From: BQJU01 sp965229635
GTDB lineage: Bacteria; Bacteroidota; Bacteroidia; Chitinophagales; Saprospiraceae
Length of the DNA: 64,000 bases
Direction of reading: 5' to 3'
Assembly (NCBI GenBank): GCA_965229635.1
Contig: OZ245894.1
Location: 4,588,001 to 4,652,000 of the forward strand
Shown here piece after piece: positions 52,016-59,286 of the stretch. The stretch's first letter is position 1. Every line of letters starts with the position of its first letter. The translations under genes were made by a program, and so were the position numbers. The notes under the pieces were generated by a model. It searched no databases. It saw only the letters and a program-made list of their open reading frames with translations, and was not told the origin of the DNA.

Positions 52016-52519
52016 ATGGATAAAAATTTCGACAGAACGAAGAGTAGCCCCGATCCCGAACACGACTTGATTTGGGATGAATATAAATATCGCCATGAGC
52101 TGATATGGAAACATATGATCAGGTCCACGATTGTTATTATTGGAATAATTCTATTGCCATTTTCTAAAGATTATGTTACGGATCAGCTAAAGAAGGAACC
52201 CTCGTTCCTTCTATTAATCGGTATTGCCGCCATCATTTATGTCCTGTTTACTTTTATTGTCATTAATAAGGAAATTACGCTATTAGAGAAAATTAAGGCC
52301 GTGCACAGGCGGAAGCAATTTTTAAAGTTTGGTATCCACAAGGAATATATTGAAAGAATTCAGGAGCAGGAAAAATCACAGACAGATGAAAAAGGGAAGA
52401 ACTCAAATCAGTGGTTAACAAGATTAAGTAGGACTAATTTTAGATGGAGGGTCAATATATTTCTAATGCTACTTTTGGTCCTAGCTGTAGTGAGTTTTAT
52501 GCTAAATTATTGCAGCTAG
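52016..52519 (+). CDS. Unrecognised membrane protein with three helices
   Basis: 167 residues: a charged N-terminus, two helices near 40-90 (STIVIIGIILLPF and FLLLIGIAAIIYVLFTFIVI), a coiled-coil-like soluble segment, and a C-terminal helix (IFLMLLLVLAVVSFMLNYC). No family recognised. It lies 212 bp after the methyltransferase/DGQHR pair, too far to assign it to that unit; the gap 51804-52015 shows nothing. Composition is intermediate between the AT-rich island and the host genes. Confidence 0.55.
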   Translation: MDKNFDRTKSSPDPEHDLIWDEYKYRHELIWKHMIRSTIVIIGIILLPFSKDYVTDQLKKEPSFLLLIGIAAIIYVLFTFIVINKEITLLEKIKAVHRRKQFLKFGIHKEYIERIQEQEKSQTDEKGKNSNQWLTRLSRTNFRWRVNIFLMLLLVLAVVSFMLNYCS

Positions 52520-52648
52520 AAGCCAGCATGGGAGAAACCGATTTTATATTATCCCCCTTCCCATGCACTGCCTCGTAACAACCGAATTCATTCAGTTGCC
52601 ATCTCTGCCGTTTTCTAAAGGACTTAATTTCTTTCCTATTTTTACAGA

Positions 52649-52912
52649 ATGACAAAAAACGCTCCCGGAAAGACAAGGACTTTTATCAAATATGGTCTAA
52701 TCTTTTGGTTAGCCACCATGGGCCTATTTGGCCTTTTAAAATGGCTGATCAACCGCTTTGGAGACTTTACCAACGAACACGATGGCTCCGGTTTTCTGGA
52801 TGAGTTAAGTGGGATTATTTTTGTGTTTGGCATTTGCGGTATTCCGTTGATACTGGGGTTGTCGGTGGTGTTGAAATTGGCGGAGCGGATTATTGATCGG
52901 ATTGGAGATTAA
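52649..52912 (+). CDS. Small two-helix membrane protein (87 residues)
   Basis: Predicted helices at about 13-31 and 56-78 with a basic N-terminus (MTKNAPGKTRTF). Not recognised. Stands alone between the 167-residue membrane protein and the dispersed repeat at 52958. Confidence 0.5.
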   Translation: MTKNAPGKTRTFIKYGLIFWLATMGLFGLLKWLINRFGDFTNEHDGSGFLDELSGIIFVFGICGIPLILGLSVVLKLAERIIDRIGD

Positions 52913-52957
52913 ATCAAAGGAACGCATAGGGATCGCCGCCAACTCGACGATGGATTT

Positions 52958-53190
52958 GAACCACAAAAGGAACAAAAGGAGACGGAAGTTTGATTAGATT
53001 AGAAAAAAATCCATCCGGATTTTTTCTAATTTCTATTGTGATCTTTTGTTCCTTTTGTGGTTCCCGATGAATTCAACGTCTGGTGCTCAACCTTGAGATT
53101 CTAGCCATCTTTTCAAATATGGTGAGACCTAATCTCTTCTTTTCACCTTGTGTGCCTTCGGTGGTTTAAATAAAGTCAACATCATGTTAG
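52958..53190. repeat. Dispersed intergenic repeat, copy C
   Basis: The left arm GAACCACAAAAGGAACAAAA starts at 52958; the right arm ATCTTTTGTTCCTTTTGTGG starts at 53041 and is its inverted copy. Between them a hairpin (ATTAGAAAAAAATCC with GGATTTTTTCTAAT, 52998-53030) matches the hairpin in copy A almost exactly. The tag AAAGTCAACATCATGTT sits at 53172-53188. This occupies most of the gene-free stretch 52913-53333, in which nothing else was seen. Confidence 0.6.
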
Positions 53191-53333
53191 CCCGCACCTT
53201 CTTCATCGTTAAATCCTTTCCCAAGCATTCGCCGCACTGGTGATTCTCCTTACTCTTTAGCGTGTACAGTGAAGGTACCGTTATGAAATTTTTTATCTTC
53301 GCACTTCTGTAAACAACAAAGAAAAAACGAAGC

Positions 53334-53675
53334 ATGTCAGAAGAAATGAAACCTTGCCCTAAATGCAAGTCGCCCTACGGCTATTCCATGGGGAATGAGC
53401 TATATGCCTGCCCGGAATGTGCCCATGAGTGGAATCCTAGTGAAAAGGTGGAGGAGGAAGGCTTGAAAGTCCTGGACTCCAATGGCAATGAATTGAGCAA
53501 CGGAGACTCGGTGATTATCATCAAAAACTTACCGGTAAAAGGCGCTCCGAAGCCGATCAAAGCGGGCACCAAGGTGAAAAATATCCGCCTGACGGATGGG
53601 GATCACAATATTGATTGTAAAATTCCGGGATTTGGTCCGATGGCGTTGAAGTCTGAGTTTGTGAAGAAGGCGTAG
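53334..53675 (+). CDS. PhnA/YjdM zinc-ribbon protein
   Basis: 113 residues. The N-terminal zinc ribbon has CPKCKSPYGY... CPECAHEWNP, and the C-terminal domain is VLDSNGNELSNGDSVIIIKNLPVKG... KIPGFGPMALKSEFVKK, the standard YjdM (formerly PhnA) pattern. Its cellular function is not settled. It is the last clearly chromosomal gene before the virus-like block; a terminator hairpin follows. Confidence 0.93.
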   Translation: MSEEMKPCPKCKSPYGYSMGNELYACPECAHEWNPSEKVEEEGLKVLDSNGNELSNGDSVIIIKNLPVKGAPKPIKAGTKVKNIRLTDGDHNIDCKIPGFGPMALKSEFVKKA

Positions 53676-53716
53676 TTATAGGACCGAATGAATTCGGTCG
53701 TTACGCAACCATTAAA

Positions 53717-53763
53717 TAAAAAATGCCTACATCATTGAACTGAGTCAATATTGTAGGCATTTT
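53717..53763. terminator. Bidirectional terminator separating the host gene from the virus-like block
   Basis: AAAATGCCTACA (53720-53731) pairs perfectly with TGTAGGCATTTT (53752-53763), 12 bp, with T/A tracts on both sides. It lies between the plus-strand PhnA gene and the minus-strand GIY-YIG gene, so it serves both. Confidence 0.75.
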
Positions 53764-53838
53764 AGTACCCGAAATGAATTTACAGGTGAACTAATAGTAG
53801 ACCTGATGGTAAAATTAAGGAAAACGGCATGAGAATTT

Positions 53839-54312
53839 TTAAAACACTACCCTACCCTCCGCATCCAAGATCTCCCCATCCGCATTATAACTAAACTTCT
53901 CCCACTCCGGAGTAGCTTGCTGAGTGATAGGTACTGCCTTTTTAAACCGCTGGGCAACCCTTCGCCGTTGGCGATCGGTGTAGGTATCCACCTTCATTTT
54001 GTTGTCGCGGGGGCGGTACTTTAGGATGTGGGTTTCTTCGAGGATGGGGGCATCGTAGGCCGTGGTAAGCCACACTTTGACGGTGTAGCGGCTTTTGCGC
54101 CGGTTGACGTAGGTGATTCGACCAGGTTGGGCGGTGTCGGTCCATTCCTGGAAGTGGCGGAGAATGGTTTTGTAGAGGTTGGAGGCACTGTGGCCAATGT
54201 AGACCAGTTTGTTGTCCTCGTAGATGTGATAGACGCCCTTCTTTTTGATGAGGTGCGTCAGATTAGTGCGGTTATCACTTTTGTAAACCGGCACCCTTCT
54301 TAAAGCTCTCAT
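53839..54312 (-). CDS. GIY-YIG nuclease-like protein
   Basis: 157 residues. The GIY-YIG core is visible: GVY at 26-28, YIG at 38-40 (KLVYIGHS), Arg52 in ILRHF, Glu92/93 in PILEETHILKYRPRDN and Asn104. The basic C-terminal tail (RQRRRVAQRF) may bind DNA. It is the last gene of the left-facing block of the virus-like element and starts 11 bp past the ATPase stop. A nicking or integration role is possible; function in the element is inference. Confidence 0.72.
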   Translation of the reverse strand: MRALRRVPVYKSDNRTNLTHLIKKKGVYHIYEDNKLVYIGHSASNLYKTILRHFQEWTDTAQPGRITYVNRRKSRYTVKVWLTTAYDAPILEETHILKYRPRDNKMKVDTYTDRQRRRVAQRFKKAVPITQQATPEWEKFSYNADGEILDAEGRVVF

Positions 54313-54323
54313 AGTTACTATTT

Positions 54324-54914
54324 TTACGGTCTTACCAATTCAAAAATCCCATAATGGCTGCCGTTCTTCTTGGCTTCGGCGGCCAGGAATTTTTGATTTA
54401 CTCTTTTTTGGGCTTCAAGGATCCTTGGGGCACTGCCGATTTTGATGCGATTGGGCAACAGGGCATCGGTGGAGCCGACAAATACGGCGGAGTTGTACAT
54501 CCAGATCTGAGGCGGGATATCGGATGGTGAGTGGGCGATAAAAAATAGATCTATCTCCTTGTGGCGGAAACTGCTAAGCAAGCGCTTTAACCATGGATTC
54601 TGGTTGATCCGGTCCGGGATATACTCCCGGCAATCATCAAAGATGACAATTCCGGAGCGGAAGTTTTTGTAGATGTATTTGGCCGTATCTTCTTCATGGC
54701 GGACCCACTGGGCTTGCCGGATCCCTTTTTTCCATTTAAAAGCGCTGGCATCGGCTACATCAATGGTTTTGTACTGCCGCCAGATCTTGGGCAGTCCGGC
54801 GAAGGTGACGACCAGGGCACGGCTACCGATCTTCTTGACCAGCTTTTGTACAAAAGTTGATTTGCCGGTCCCGTTACGTCCGAATATGATGGCCACTTGC
54901 GCGTCTCTGTGCAT
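54324..54914 (-). CDS. Small P-loop ATPase, candidate genome-packaging ATPase
   Basis: 196 residues. Walker A is FGRNGTGKST (11-20) and Walker B is IVIFDDCRE (89-97), followed by DLFFIAHSPSDIP, an aromatic-rich sensor segment like those in A32/FtsK-HerA packaging ATPases. The size matches packaging ATPases of tectivirus-like phages, but Zot-type assembly ATPases of filamentous phages remain an alternative. The gene lies between the GIY-YIG gene and an unknown 180-residue gene, all left-facing. Confidence 0.68.
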   Translation of the reverse strand: MHRDAQVAIIFGRNGTGKSTFVQKLVKKIGSRALVVTFAGLPKIWRQYKTIDVADASAFKWKKGIRQAQWVRHEEDTAKYIYKNFRSGIVIFDDCREYIPDRINQNPWLKRLLSSFRHKEIDLFFIAHSPSDIPPQIWMYNSAVFVGSTDALLPNRIKIGSAPRILEAQKRVNQKFLAAEAKKNGSHYGIFELVRP

Positions 54915-54927
54915 GGTAAATTTGCTT

Positions 54928-55485
54928 TTAGCCCTTTTCTGATTTTCTCGCTGCTTCCTTCATAGCCTTGCGATCGACAAAAGCCTGCCGTAATCCGGGA
55001 CCATAGGAAATGGCCAGGGCACTAACCAGCATCCACTCCAGCGGGAGCTCCATTTGATACTTTTTAAGCAGTGCGGCGGCAATCTCTGCCTCGTAATCGT
55101 CTCCCTTGGGCTTTTCCTTCCGCAGGCGGTAACGTTCGGTCTCCATGCCGGAGATCAGAGAGAAACTAAAGGCAAAGAACTTGTCCAGCTGGATCAACAG
55201 GAATTCAGCGGTCTTGTAGTGCCCTTCGGTGTAGTCGAAGTAATTCAGGATCTCCTCATCACTTTCGCCACGACCGGCACCGGCATTTGCTTCCTCCTCC
55301 TCCGGAAGATCCAGCTCGGGCTCCTCGATCTTTTCTCGGGGCGACTTCATGTGACTGACCCAGGAGTCAATACCGGAATTGTTGTCCGACTGGAAAAAGT
55401 CATCGGCACTACCAGAGTCTTTTTTAGCAGCTGCATTTTTTTCTTCCTCCTCTACCTTATTGATTGTTTGGGTCGCCATCGGCAT
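54928..55485 (-). CDS. Unknown virus-block protein, acidic N-terminus, hydrophobic C-terminal segment
   Basis: About 185 residues starting at ATG 55485 (MPMATQTINKVEEEEKN) or 55479; the frame extends to 55563 but would overlap the upstream gene by over 100 bp. Acidic, Glu/Asp-rich first third, then a helical middle and LPLEWMLVSALAISYGPGLRQAFVDRKAMKEA. It ends 13 bp before the ATPase start and overlaps the upstream gene by 29 bp. Not recognised. Confidence 0.6.
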   Translation of the reverse strand: MPMATQTINKVEEEEKNAAAKKDSGSADDFFQSDNNSGIDSWVSHMKSPREKIEEPELDLPEEEEANAGAGRGESDEEILNYFDYTEGHYKTAEFLLIQLDKFFAFSFSLISGMETERYRLRKEKPKGDDYEAEIAAALLKKYQMELPLEWMLVSALAISYGPGLRQAFVDRKAMKEAARKSEKG

Positions 55486-55792
55486 TTTGGTTTTTAAGAT
55501 CTTTAAAGAAATTGGCCGCTGAGGTGGTATTGATCGGCTGTCCCATGAGCATTTGATCCCCATCCCGGCGGATTGGGCAAATGTTGATCAAAGTCTGGCC
55601 ATTGGCCTCCACAATGACAAAGGCCATCTTATCCCAGCCATCGGGTAAAGGGCCGCCTTCGGATTTAGGTACCTGCATGTTCTTCAGGGTCTCGCCCAAT
55701 TGAGGTAGCATACTTTCAGCAATGCCCAATAGTGCGTTTTCAGGCCGGAAGCGATCACGCATGGCCTGTAATATGCTTTTGTCTTTCTTCAT
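55457..55792 (-). CDS. Unknown virus-block protein (111 residues)
   Basis: Frame from ATG 55792 (MKKDKSILQAMRDRFRPENA) to stop 55457. It overlaps the winged-helix gene by 38 bp upstream and the next gene downstream, a compaction typical of small phages. Composition is mixed helix/strand (MAFVIVEANGQTLINICPI). No family recognised. Confidence 0.6.
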   Translation of the reverse strand: MKKDKSILQAMRDRFRPENALLGIAESMLPQLGETLKNMQVPKSEGGPLPDGWDKMAFVIVEANGQTLINICPIRRDGDQMLMGQPINTTSAANFFKDLKNQNADGDPNNQ

Positions 55793-56039
55793 CCTTGATT
55801 TGGTATTTAGTGATCAAAAGATTGTTCTTCCCGCAGTTCATGGTTTCACTTTGGAGATAACCCAAATGTTCGAGTGCCTGTATGGAGCGGCGGACGCGGT
55901 AATAGAAGTTGGTACGCTGCCGCCGATCGGGGTATTGGTGGATCTTTTCGGCGATCTGCCGGATGGATAGGGCTACGGTCTGTTCCTTTAAGCATTCAAG
56001 GACCAGGTAATCCAGATATGTTCCATAGGTTTTCTCCAA
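55755..56039 (-). CDS. Winged-helix DNA-binding protein, TTG start
   Basis: 94 residues with a winged-helix pattern: LDYLVLECLKEQTVALSIRQIAEKIHQYPDRRQRTNFYYRVRRSIQALEHLGYLQSE. The start is TTG at 56039 (TTG GAG AAA ACC); no in-frame ATG precedes the fold. First gene of the left-facing block, 53 bp from the divergent gene at 56093, so it is placed to regulate both blocks, or to act in replication initiation (inference). Confidence 0.62.
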   Translation of the reverse strand: MEKTYGTYLDYLVLECLKEQTVALSIRQIAEKIHQYPDRRQRTNFYYRVRRSIQALEHLGYLQSETMNCGKNNLLITKYQIKDEERQKHITGHA

Positions 56040-56047
56040 AATATTAA

Positions 56048-56055
56048 TAAATTTG
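56048..56055 (+). promoter_or_regulatory. Candidate -7 element at the hub between the two blocks
   Basis: TAAATTTG matches TAnnTTTG exactly, 38 bp before the ATG at 56093. The hub 56040-56092 is AT-rich, with the divergent minus-strand start at 56039. No -33 box identified. Confidence 0.45.
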
Positions 56056-56092
56056 CAGTAAAATTATGTATTTATTATAAATAATGTAACAA

Positions 56093-56368
56093 ATGGCTTT
56101 AAAAATTGATGATATAAAAATTTCGGAGACCAAAAAGCGGATCGATGCCAAAGTGGATCAATCGGATTTTTGGAACGGGACGGGCTATACTTTTACGCTC
56201 CGGATCCTGAGCAAAGAGGAGATCAATGAAACGGTGCGCGACCTGGTGGAACAGGTGATCAGACGAAAGTCGAGCTGGCGGCAAGGCAAGAAAAACCAGA
56301 GCCTGCAACTGGATGGCTTAAACGCCACGGCTTATATTATCAACTATCAAAACAAAGAAGATGAGTAA
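56093..56368 (+). CDS. Unknown small virus-block protein (91 residues)
   Basis: Starts MALKIDDIKISETKKRIDAK; predicted alpha/beta with a basic helix (DLVEQVIRRKSSWRQGKK), possibly nucleic-acid binding. It overlaps the following gene by 8 bp (ATGAGTAA arrangement), so both are cotranscribed. Not recognised. Confidence 0.6.
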   Translation: MALKIDDIKISETKKRIDAKVDQSDFWNGTGYTFTLRILSKEEINETVRDLVEQVIRRKSSWRQGKKNQSLQLDGLNATAYIINYQNKEDE

Positions 56369-56777
56369 ATCAATCCAATCCGAAGACGTCAGAAGTTTTT
56401 ACAACTCCACCTTTTTTGATGAAAAAGGCCAAGTACAGTCTGCCCAGATATCCATGACCATCCGGCAGGGCGAAAAAATGGTGATCATTCCGGGCATCGA
56501 GGCTTATCCGGGTACTACCCTGGACCAGGTGTTCAGAGAGTTTTACACTTACCTGGAAAAACACGGTCCATTGGAGGAGCGATTGAAAGCAGAAGAAAGC
56601 AAAGAACCCAAAGTACTGGATTTTGCTCAGATTGACTACCGGGGCAATACCTACCTGATTGAGGAAAGACCGGATGAGGAGTACGTGGTCCGACGGACTA
56701 GTGATAATAAGGTTTTGAATAATCAGAGTCCTACAGTGAAGGGAGTGGTGAAGGCGTTTAGGGAGGGAAGGGAGTAG
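56361..56777 (+). CDS. Unknown small virus-block protein (138 residues)
   Basis: Starts MSKSIQSEDVRSFYNSTFFD; mixed alpha/beta with an acidic helix (LEERLKAEESKEPK) and a C-terminal segment rich in charged residues (VVKAFREGRE). Overlaps the preceding gene. After it comes a 300-bp gene-free stretch with the palindrome at 56831-56853. Not recognised. Confidence 0.6.
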   Translation: MSKSIQSEDVRSFYNSTFFDEKGQVQSAQISMTIRQGEKMVIIPGIEAYPGTTLDQVFREFYTYLEKHGPLEERLKAEESKEPKVLDFAQIDYRGNTYLIEERPDEEYVVRRTSDNKVLNNQSPTVKGVVKAFREGRE

Positions 56778-56830
56778 ATTTTGCAGGAATTGCTTTTCAA
56801 AATTTTATATCTTAGTCCTGGATAGAAGAA

Positions 56831-56853
56831 ATATACGCCATAATGGCGTATAT
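56831..56853. repeat. Perfect 23-bp palindrome at the left edge of the mercury cassette
   Basis: Arms ATATACGCCAT and ATGGCGTATAT around a single A. It sits 5 bp left of the short inverted repeat ATTGTACCCC at 56859. The core CGCCATAA...TGGCG is echoed by a looser hairpin near 58593-58617, on the far side of the intron remnant. It could be an operator, a recombination site or a transposition end; the sequence does not decide. Confidence 0.55.
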
Positions 56854-57040
56854 ACATCATTGTACCCCATTCAACTATACAAAAAACTGGAATTAACTTA
56901 AGCAGCTAACGATTACAAGCAAAATCAAGAAATATAAATTATATTTATTCTTGATTTATAAATAATTGAATTTCAGCAGAACCTTGTACCGTTAGTCAGA
57001 ATTAGAAAAAAAATAGAAAAAACTAAAATTCTTGTTTTAG

Positions 57041-57073
57041 TATTTGCTTAAATAAGTAATTAGTGTAATTTTG
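57041..57073 (+). promoter_or_regulatory. Promoter and possible ArsR operator of the mercury genes
   Basis: TAATTTTG (57066-57073) matches TAnnTTTG, 5 bp before the ArsR start at 57078, giving a near-leaderless transcript. An imperfect dyad (TTGCTTAAATAAGTAA, within 57041-57060) overlaps the spacer and is a candidate autoregulatory operator. Confidence 0.45.
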
Positions 57074-57077
57074 TCAT

Positions 57078-57452
57078 ATGAAAAATAACTCTTGCATAAG
57101 ACAACAGGCTGATATTGAACAAATAAATCGTTGCAAAGACACGGTTTCAGAACTAAATAAATCGTTCGACTATTTGGCAAATGGACTTTCATTAGTCGGA
57201 AATATCGTTCGACTAAAAATCCTCTACCTACTCTTTGAAGAAAAAAGACTTTGCGTTTGTGATTTAAGCGATATTCTCGAAATGAATATTTCTGCCATTT
57301 CACAACATTTGAGAAAAATGAAAGACCGAAATCTATTGGAAACGGATAGAGAAGCTCAAACAATTTTTTATTCACTCACGGATGAATACAAAAAAATGCT
57401 AAACCCGTTTTTTGAAATACTTGACAAAAACAAAATTTTAGAAACGATATGA
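57078..57452 (+). CDS. ArsR-type metal-responsive repressor
   Basis: 124 residues. Winged-helix core: IVRLKILYLLFEEKRLCVCDLSDILEMNISAISQHLRKMKDRNLLETDREAQTIFYSLTDE. The CVCDLSD motif is the alpha-3 metal site of ArsR/SmtB proteins. Additional Cys6 and Cys19 near the N-terminus may bind metal. Takes the place of MerR in Bacteroidota mer clusters. It overlaps merTP by 4 bp and is probably autoregulated. Confidence 0.88.
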   Translation: MKNNSCIRQQADIEQINRCKDTVSELNKSFDYLANGLSLVGNIVRLKILYLLFEEKRLCVCDLSDILEMNISAISQHLRKMKDRNLLETDREAQTIFYSLTDEYKKMLNPFFEILDKNKILETI

Positions 57453-58048
57453 AAAATGAAAATAACCTAATTGGTGCAGGTTTATTAACTGCAATTACAG
57501 CTTCTTTATGCTGTATTACACCAGTTTTGGCTCTAATCGCAGGAACAAGCGGAATTGCTTCAACATTTTCTTGGATTGAACCTTTTAGACCTTATTTAAT
57601 TGGACTGACAATTTTGGTTCTTGGTTTTGCTTGGTATCAAAAACTAAAACCCCAAAAAGAAATTGACTGTGAATGTGAGACGGACGAAAAACCAAAGTTT
57701 ATTCAGTCAAAAACCTTTTTAGGAATCGTAACTGTATTTGCAATTGTGATGTTGGCATTCCCTTACTATTCAGGAATTTTTTATCCAAACACAGACAAGC
57801 AAATAATCGTAGTTGACAGATTGGACATTAAAACGACTGAATTTAAAATTAGCGGAATGACTTGTGCAAGTTGTGAAGAACATGTTAATCACGAAGTAAA
57901 TAAACTCAACGGAATTGTGAACTCAAAAGCATCCTACGAAAATGGAAATGCAATCGTTGAATTTGACAAAACCAAAACCAACGAAACGGAAATCGAGAAA
58001 GCAATTAATTCAACAGGTTATAAAGTAACCGACAAAAAAGAAAACTAA
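57449..58048 (+). CDS. merTP: Mercuric transport protein MerTP (MerT fused to a MerP-like HMA domain)
   Basis: 199 residues. The N-terminal MerT part has the vicinal Cys pair in TASLCCITPVLALIAG and two further helices to about 110. The C-terminal heavy-metal-associated domain (about 128-195) has GMTCASCEEHV. Imports Hg(II) for reduction; no mercuric reductase gene (merA) lies in the window. Overlaps the ArsR and GDCCVxC genes by 4 and 1 bp, an operon of three. Confidence 0.9.
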   Translation: MKNENNLIGAGLLTAITASLCCITPVLALIAGTSGIASTFSWIEPFRPYLIGLTILVLGFAWYQKLKPQKEIDCECETDEKPKFIQSKTFLGIVTVFAIVMLAFPYYSGIFYPNTDKQIIVVDRLDIKTTEFKISGMTCASCEEHVNHEVNKLNGIVNSKASYENGNAIVEFDKTKTNETEIEKAINSTGYKVTDKKEN

Positions 58049-58254
58049 TGGAAGTCCAATTAAAATCAGAAATTACTTGTCCAAAGTGCGGACATAAAAA
58101 GGTAGAAGACATGCCAACAAATGCTTGTCAATTTTTCTACGAATGTGAGAATTGTAAAACGGTTTTAAAACCAAAAGAAGGAGATTGCTGTGTTTATTGC
58201 TCATACGGGACAGTTCCTTGTCCACCTATTCAAGAAAACAAATCTTGTTGCTAA
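58048..58254 (+). CDS. GDCCVxC-domain protein
   Basis: 68 residues, Cys-rich: CPKCGHKK, CENCKT and GDCCVYCSYGTVPCPP match the GDCCVxC domain found beside MerTP in Bacteroidota. Likely a cytoplasmic mercury-binding protein (inference). Terminal CC pair. Last gene of the cassette, 14 bp before the inverted repeat. Confidence 0.85.
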   Translation: MEVQLKSEITCPKCGHKKVEDMPTNACQFFYECENCKTVLKPKEGDCCVYCSYGTVPCPPIQENKSCC

Positions 58255-58277
58255 TAAAAAAAGAAAACGGGGTACAA

Positions 58278-58590
58278 TCGAGTAGACGGGTGACGGCCAG
58301 ATGACCGCCACTGCGCCTTTCACACCACCGGATCCCGACACTACGTGTACGGGACAGGCTATTCGGGCCTCGAATCCGGCGGTTCATCATCCATCATAAC
58401 CGGCTCTTTTCACCCGGTTTGCTAGTCTCTCTTAAAATATGGCTACCTACAAACTGGGAAACTACCCGTAGCGTTTGTAAGGCTCCATACTGAATTTGGA
58501 ACGGACGACGTTCAGCCCTTCGTGGCTACCCTCTCTGTGTCCGTTGCTAACAATAAGGTTCCCCTCACGTACCGCCACCCCCATACGCAC
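58278..58590 (-). ncRNA. Probable ORF-less, truncated group II intron
   Basis: Read on the minus strand the segment begins GTGCG (5' consensus GUGYG) at 58590, runs through ACGCTACGGGTAGTTTCCC and GGTAGCCATATTTTAAGAG, which recall domain I/II-proximal text of Bacteroidota introns, and reaches GAACCGCCGGAT... ATCCGGTGGTGTGAAAGG (58325-58384, domain V-like). A domain VI-like hairpin follows (GTGGCGGTC/GGCCGTCAC), ending CTACTCGAT at 58278. At about 313 nt it is shorter than a complete intron and has no reverse-transcriptase gene; domain V seems enlarged by about 25-30 nt. The stretch 58255-58689 contains no gene. Confidence 0.5.
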
Positions 58591-58689
58591 CGATCGCCAT
58601 AAAAACCTTCCCTGGCGGTAGTTGATTGCCTAATCTTGTGATTCAAAATGTAAGTGCATTATGCAATTAATCATTAAATCACAAGACGG

Positions 58690-59280
58690 ATGTACTCATT
58701 AAATCGACGTCGCCGGGCCAAGATGCCTAAAGGCCGTGGCCTGGTCAATCAGCCCACGATCTCCGTGGTGGATCAGACCAACGGGGTGGCCAACCTTCCC
58801 AAGATTCAAACCGACCCTTATTTTTCCTTAAAAGTTGATACTACGGGCCTTGCTGTGGCCACCAAGATCGTTTTGTTTGATGCCTCGATGGGTTATCAAC
58901 TCAACGAAAACTTTGTGATGGATCCCGGTGTGGTCATTACGGGATTGACTGCCAATTATCAGGCCATGCTCAATGACCTGGCGCACGTGTCCACTTATAT
59001 CGACATTTTGAAAATGACGGTGAGTGATGATAACGTGGCACTGACGCAGTACGCCCGTCCGCTGGAGATCTACGACAGCTCGAAAGGCTCCCGTCCTCGT
59101 CTGATTAAATCCCTTTTCCCGGAAATGGGTGTTCACGAAGGTCAATATCAAAAAGGCATCAACACCTTTACGGTGGACCTTTTGATGACCAACCGCTCCG
59201 CTTTTGTCTATGTACAAGAGCCGGGTATTGTGGTGAACTGGGGCGCTTACCAGAAAGCGGAATTGGGACGTAAACAGTAA
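58690..59280 (+). CDS. Candidate major capsid (jelly-roll) protein of the virus-like element
   Basis: 196 residues. The N-terminus is basic (YSLNRRRRAKMPKGRG), then strand-rich: FSLKVDTTGLAVATKIVLFDA, VITGLTANYQAML, FTVDLLMTNRSAFVYVQEPGIVVNWG. A jelly-roll fold is compatible but cannot be shown by eye. First and largest soluble protein at the head of the structural block; close spacing (6 bp) to the next gene. Alternatives: a minor vertex protein or a scaffold. Confidence 0.5.
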   Translation: MYSLNRRRRAKMPKGRGLVNQPTISVVDQTNGVANLPKIQTDPYFSLKVDTTGLAVATKIVLFDASMGYQLNENFVMDPGVVITGLTANYQAMLNDLAHVSTYIDILKMTVSDDNVALTQYARPLEIYDSSKGSRPRLIKSLFPEMGVHEGQYQKGINTFTVDLLMTNRSAFVYVQEPGIVVNWGAYQKAELGRKQ

Positions 59281-59286
59281 CCGATA

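Larger units (their letters stand above)
56859..58278. mobile_element. AT-rich mercury cassette bounded by short inverted repeats
   Basis: ATTGTACCCC at 56859-56868 is repeated inverted as GGGGTACAAT at 58269-58278. Between them lie three mer-type genes, clearly AT-richer than the virus-like genes on either side. No transposase and no target-site duplication were found (flanks ATCAT and ATCGA after TGT... ACA differ). It may be a non-autonomous transposon or a chance pair; the repeats are only 10 bp. 56778-57077 otherwise shows only the palindrome, an imperfect AT-rich hairpin (56925-56954) and the promoter. Confidence 0.4.

Noticed and set aside
56859..58278. Tn7-like element ends (TGT... 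ACA)
   Set aside because: Although the borders read TGTACCCC and GGGGTACA, there is no 5-bp target duplication, no internal repeat of the ends and no transposition genes.
58255..58689. A coding gene in the 435-bp gap before the capsid candidate
   Set aside because: No open frame with plausible composition exists on either strand; the sequence instead shows structured-RNA features.
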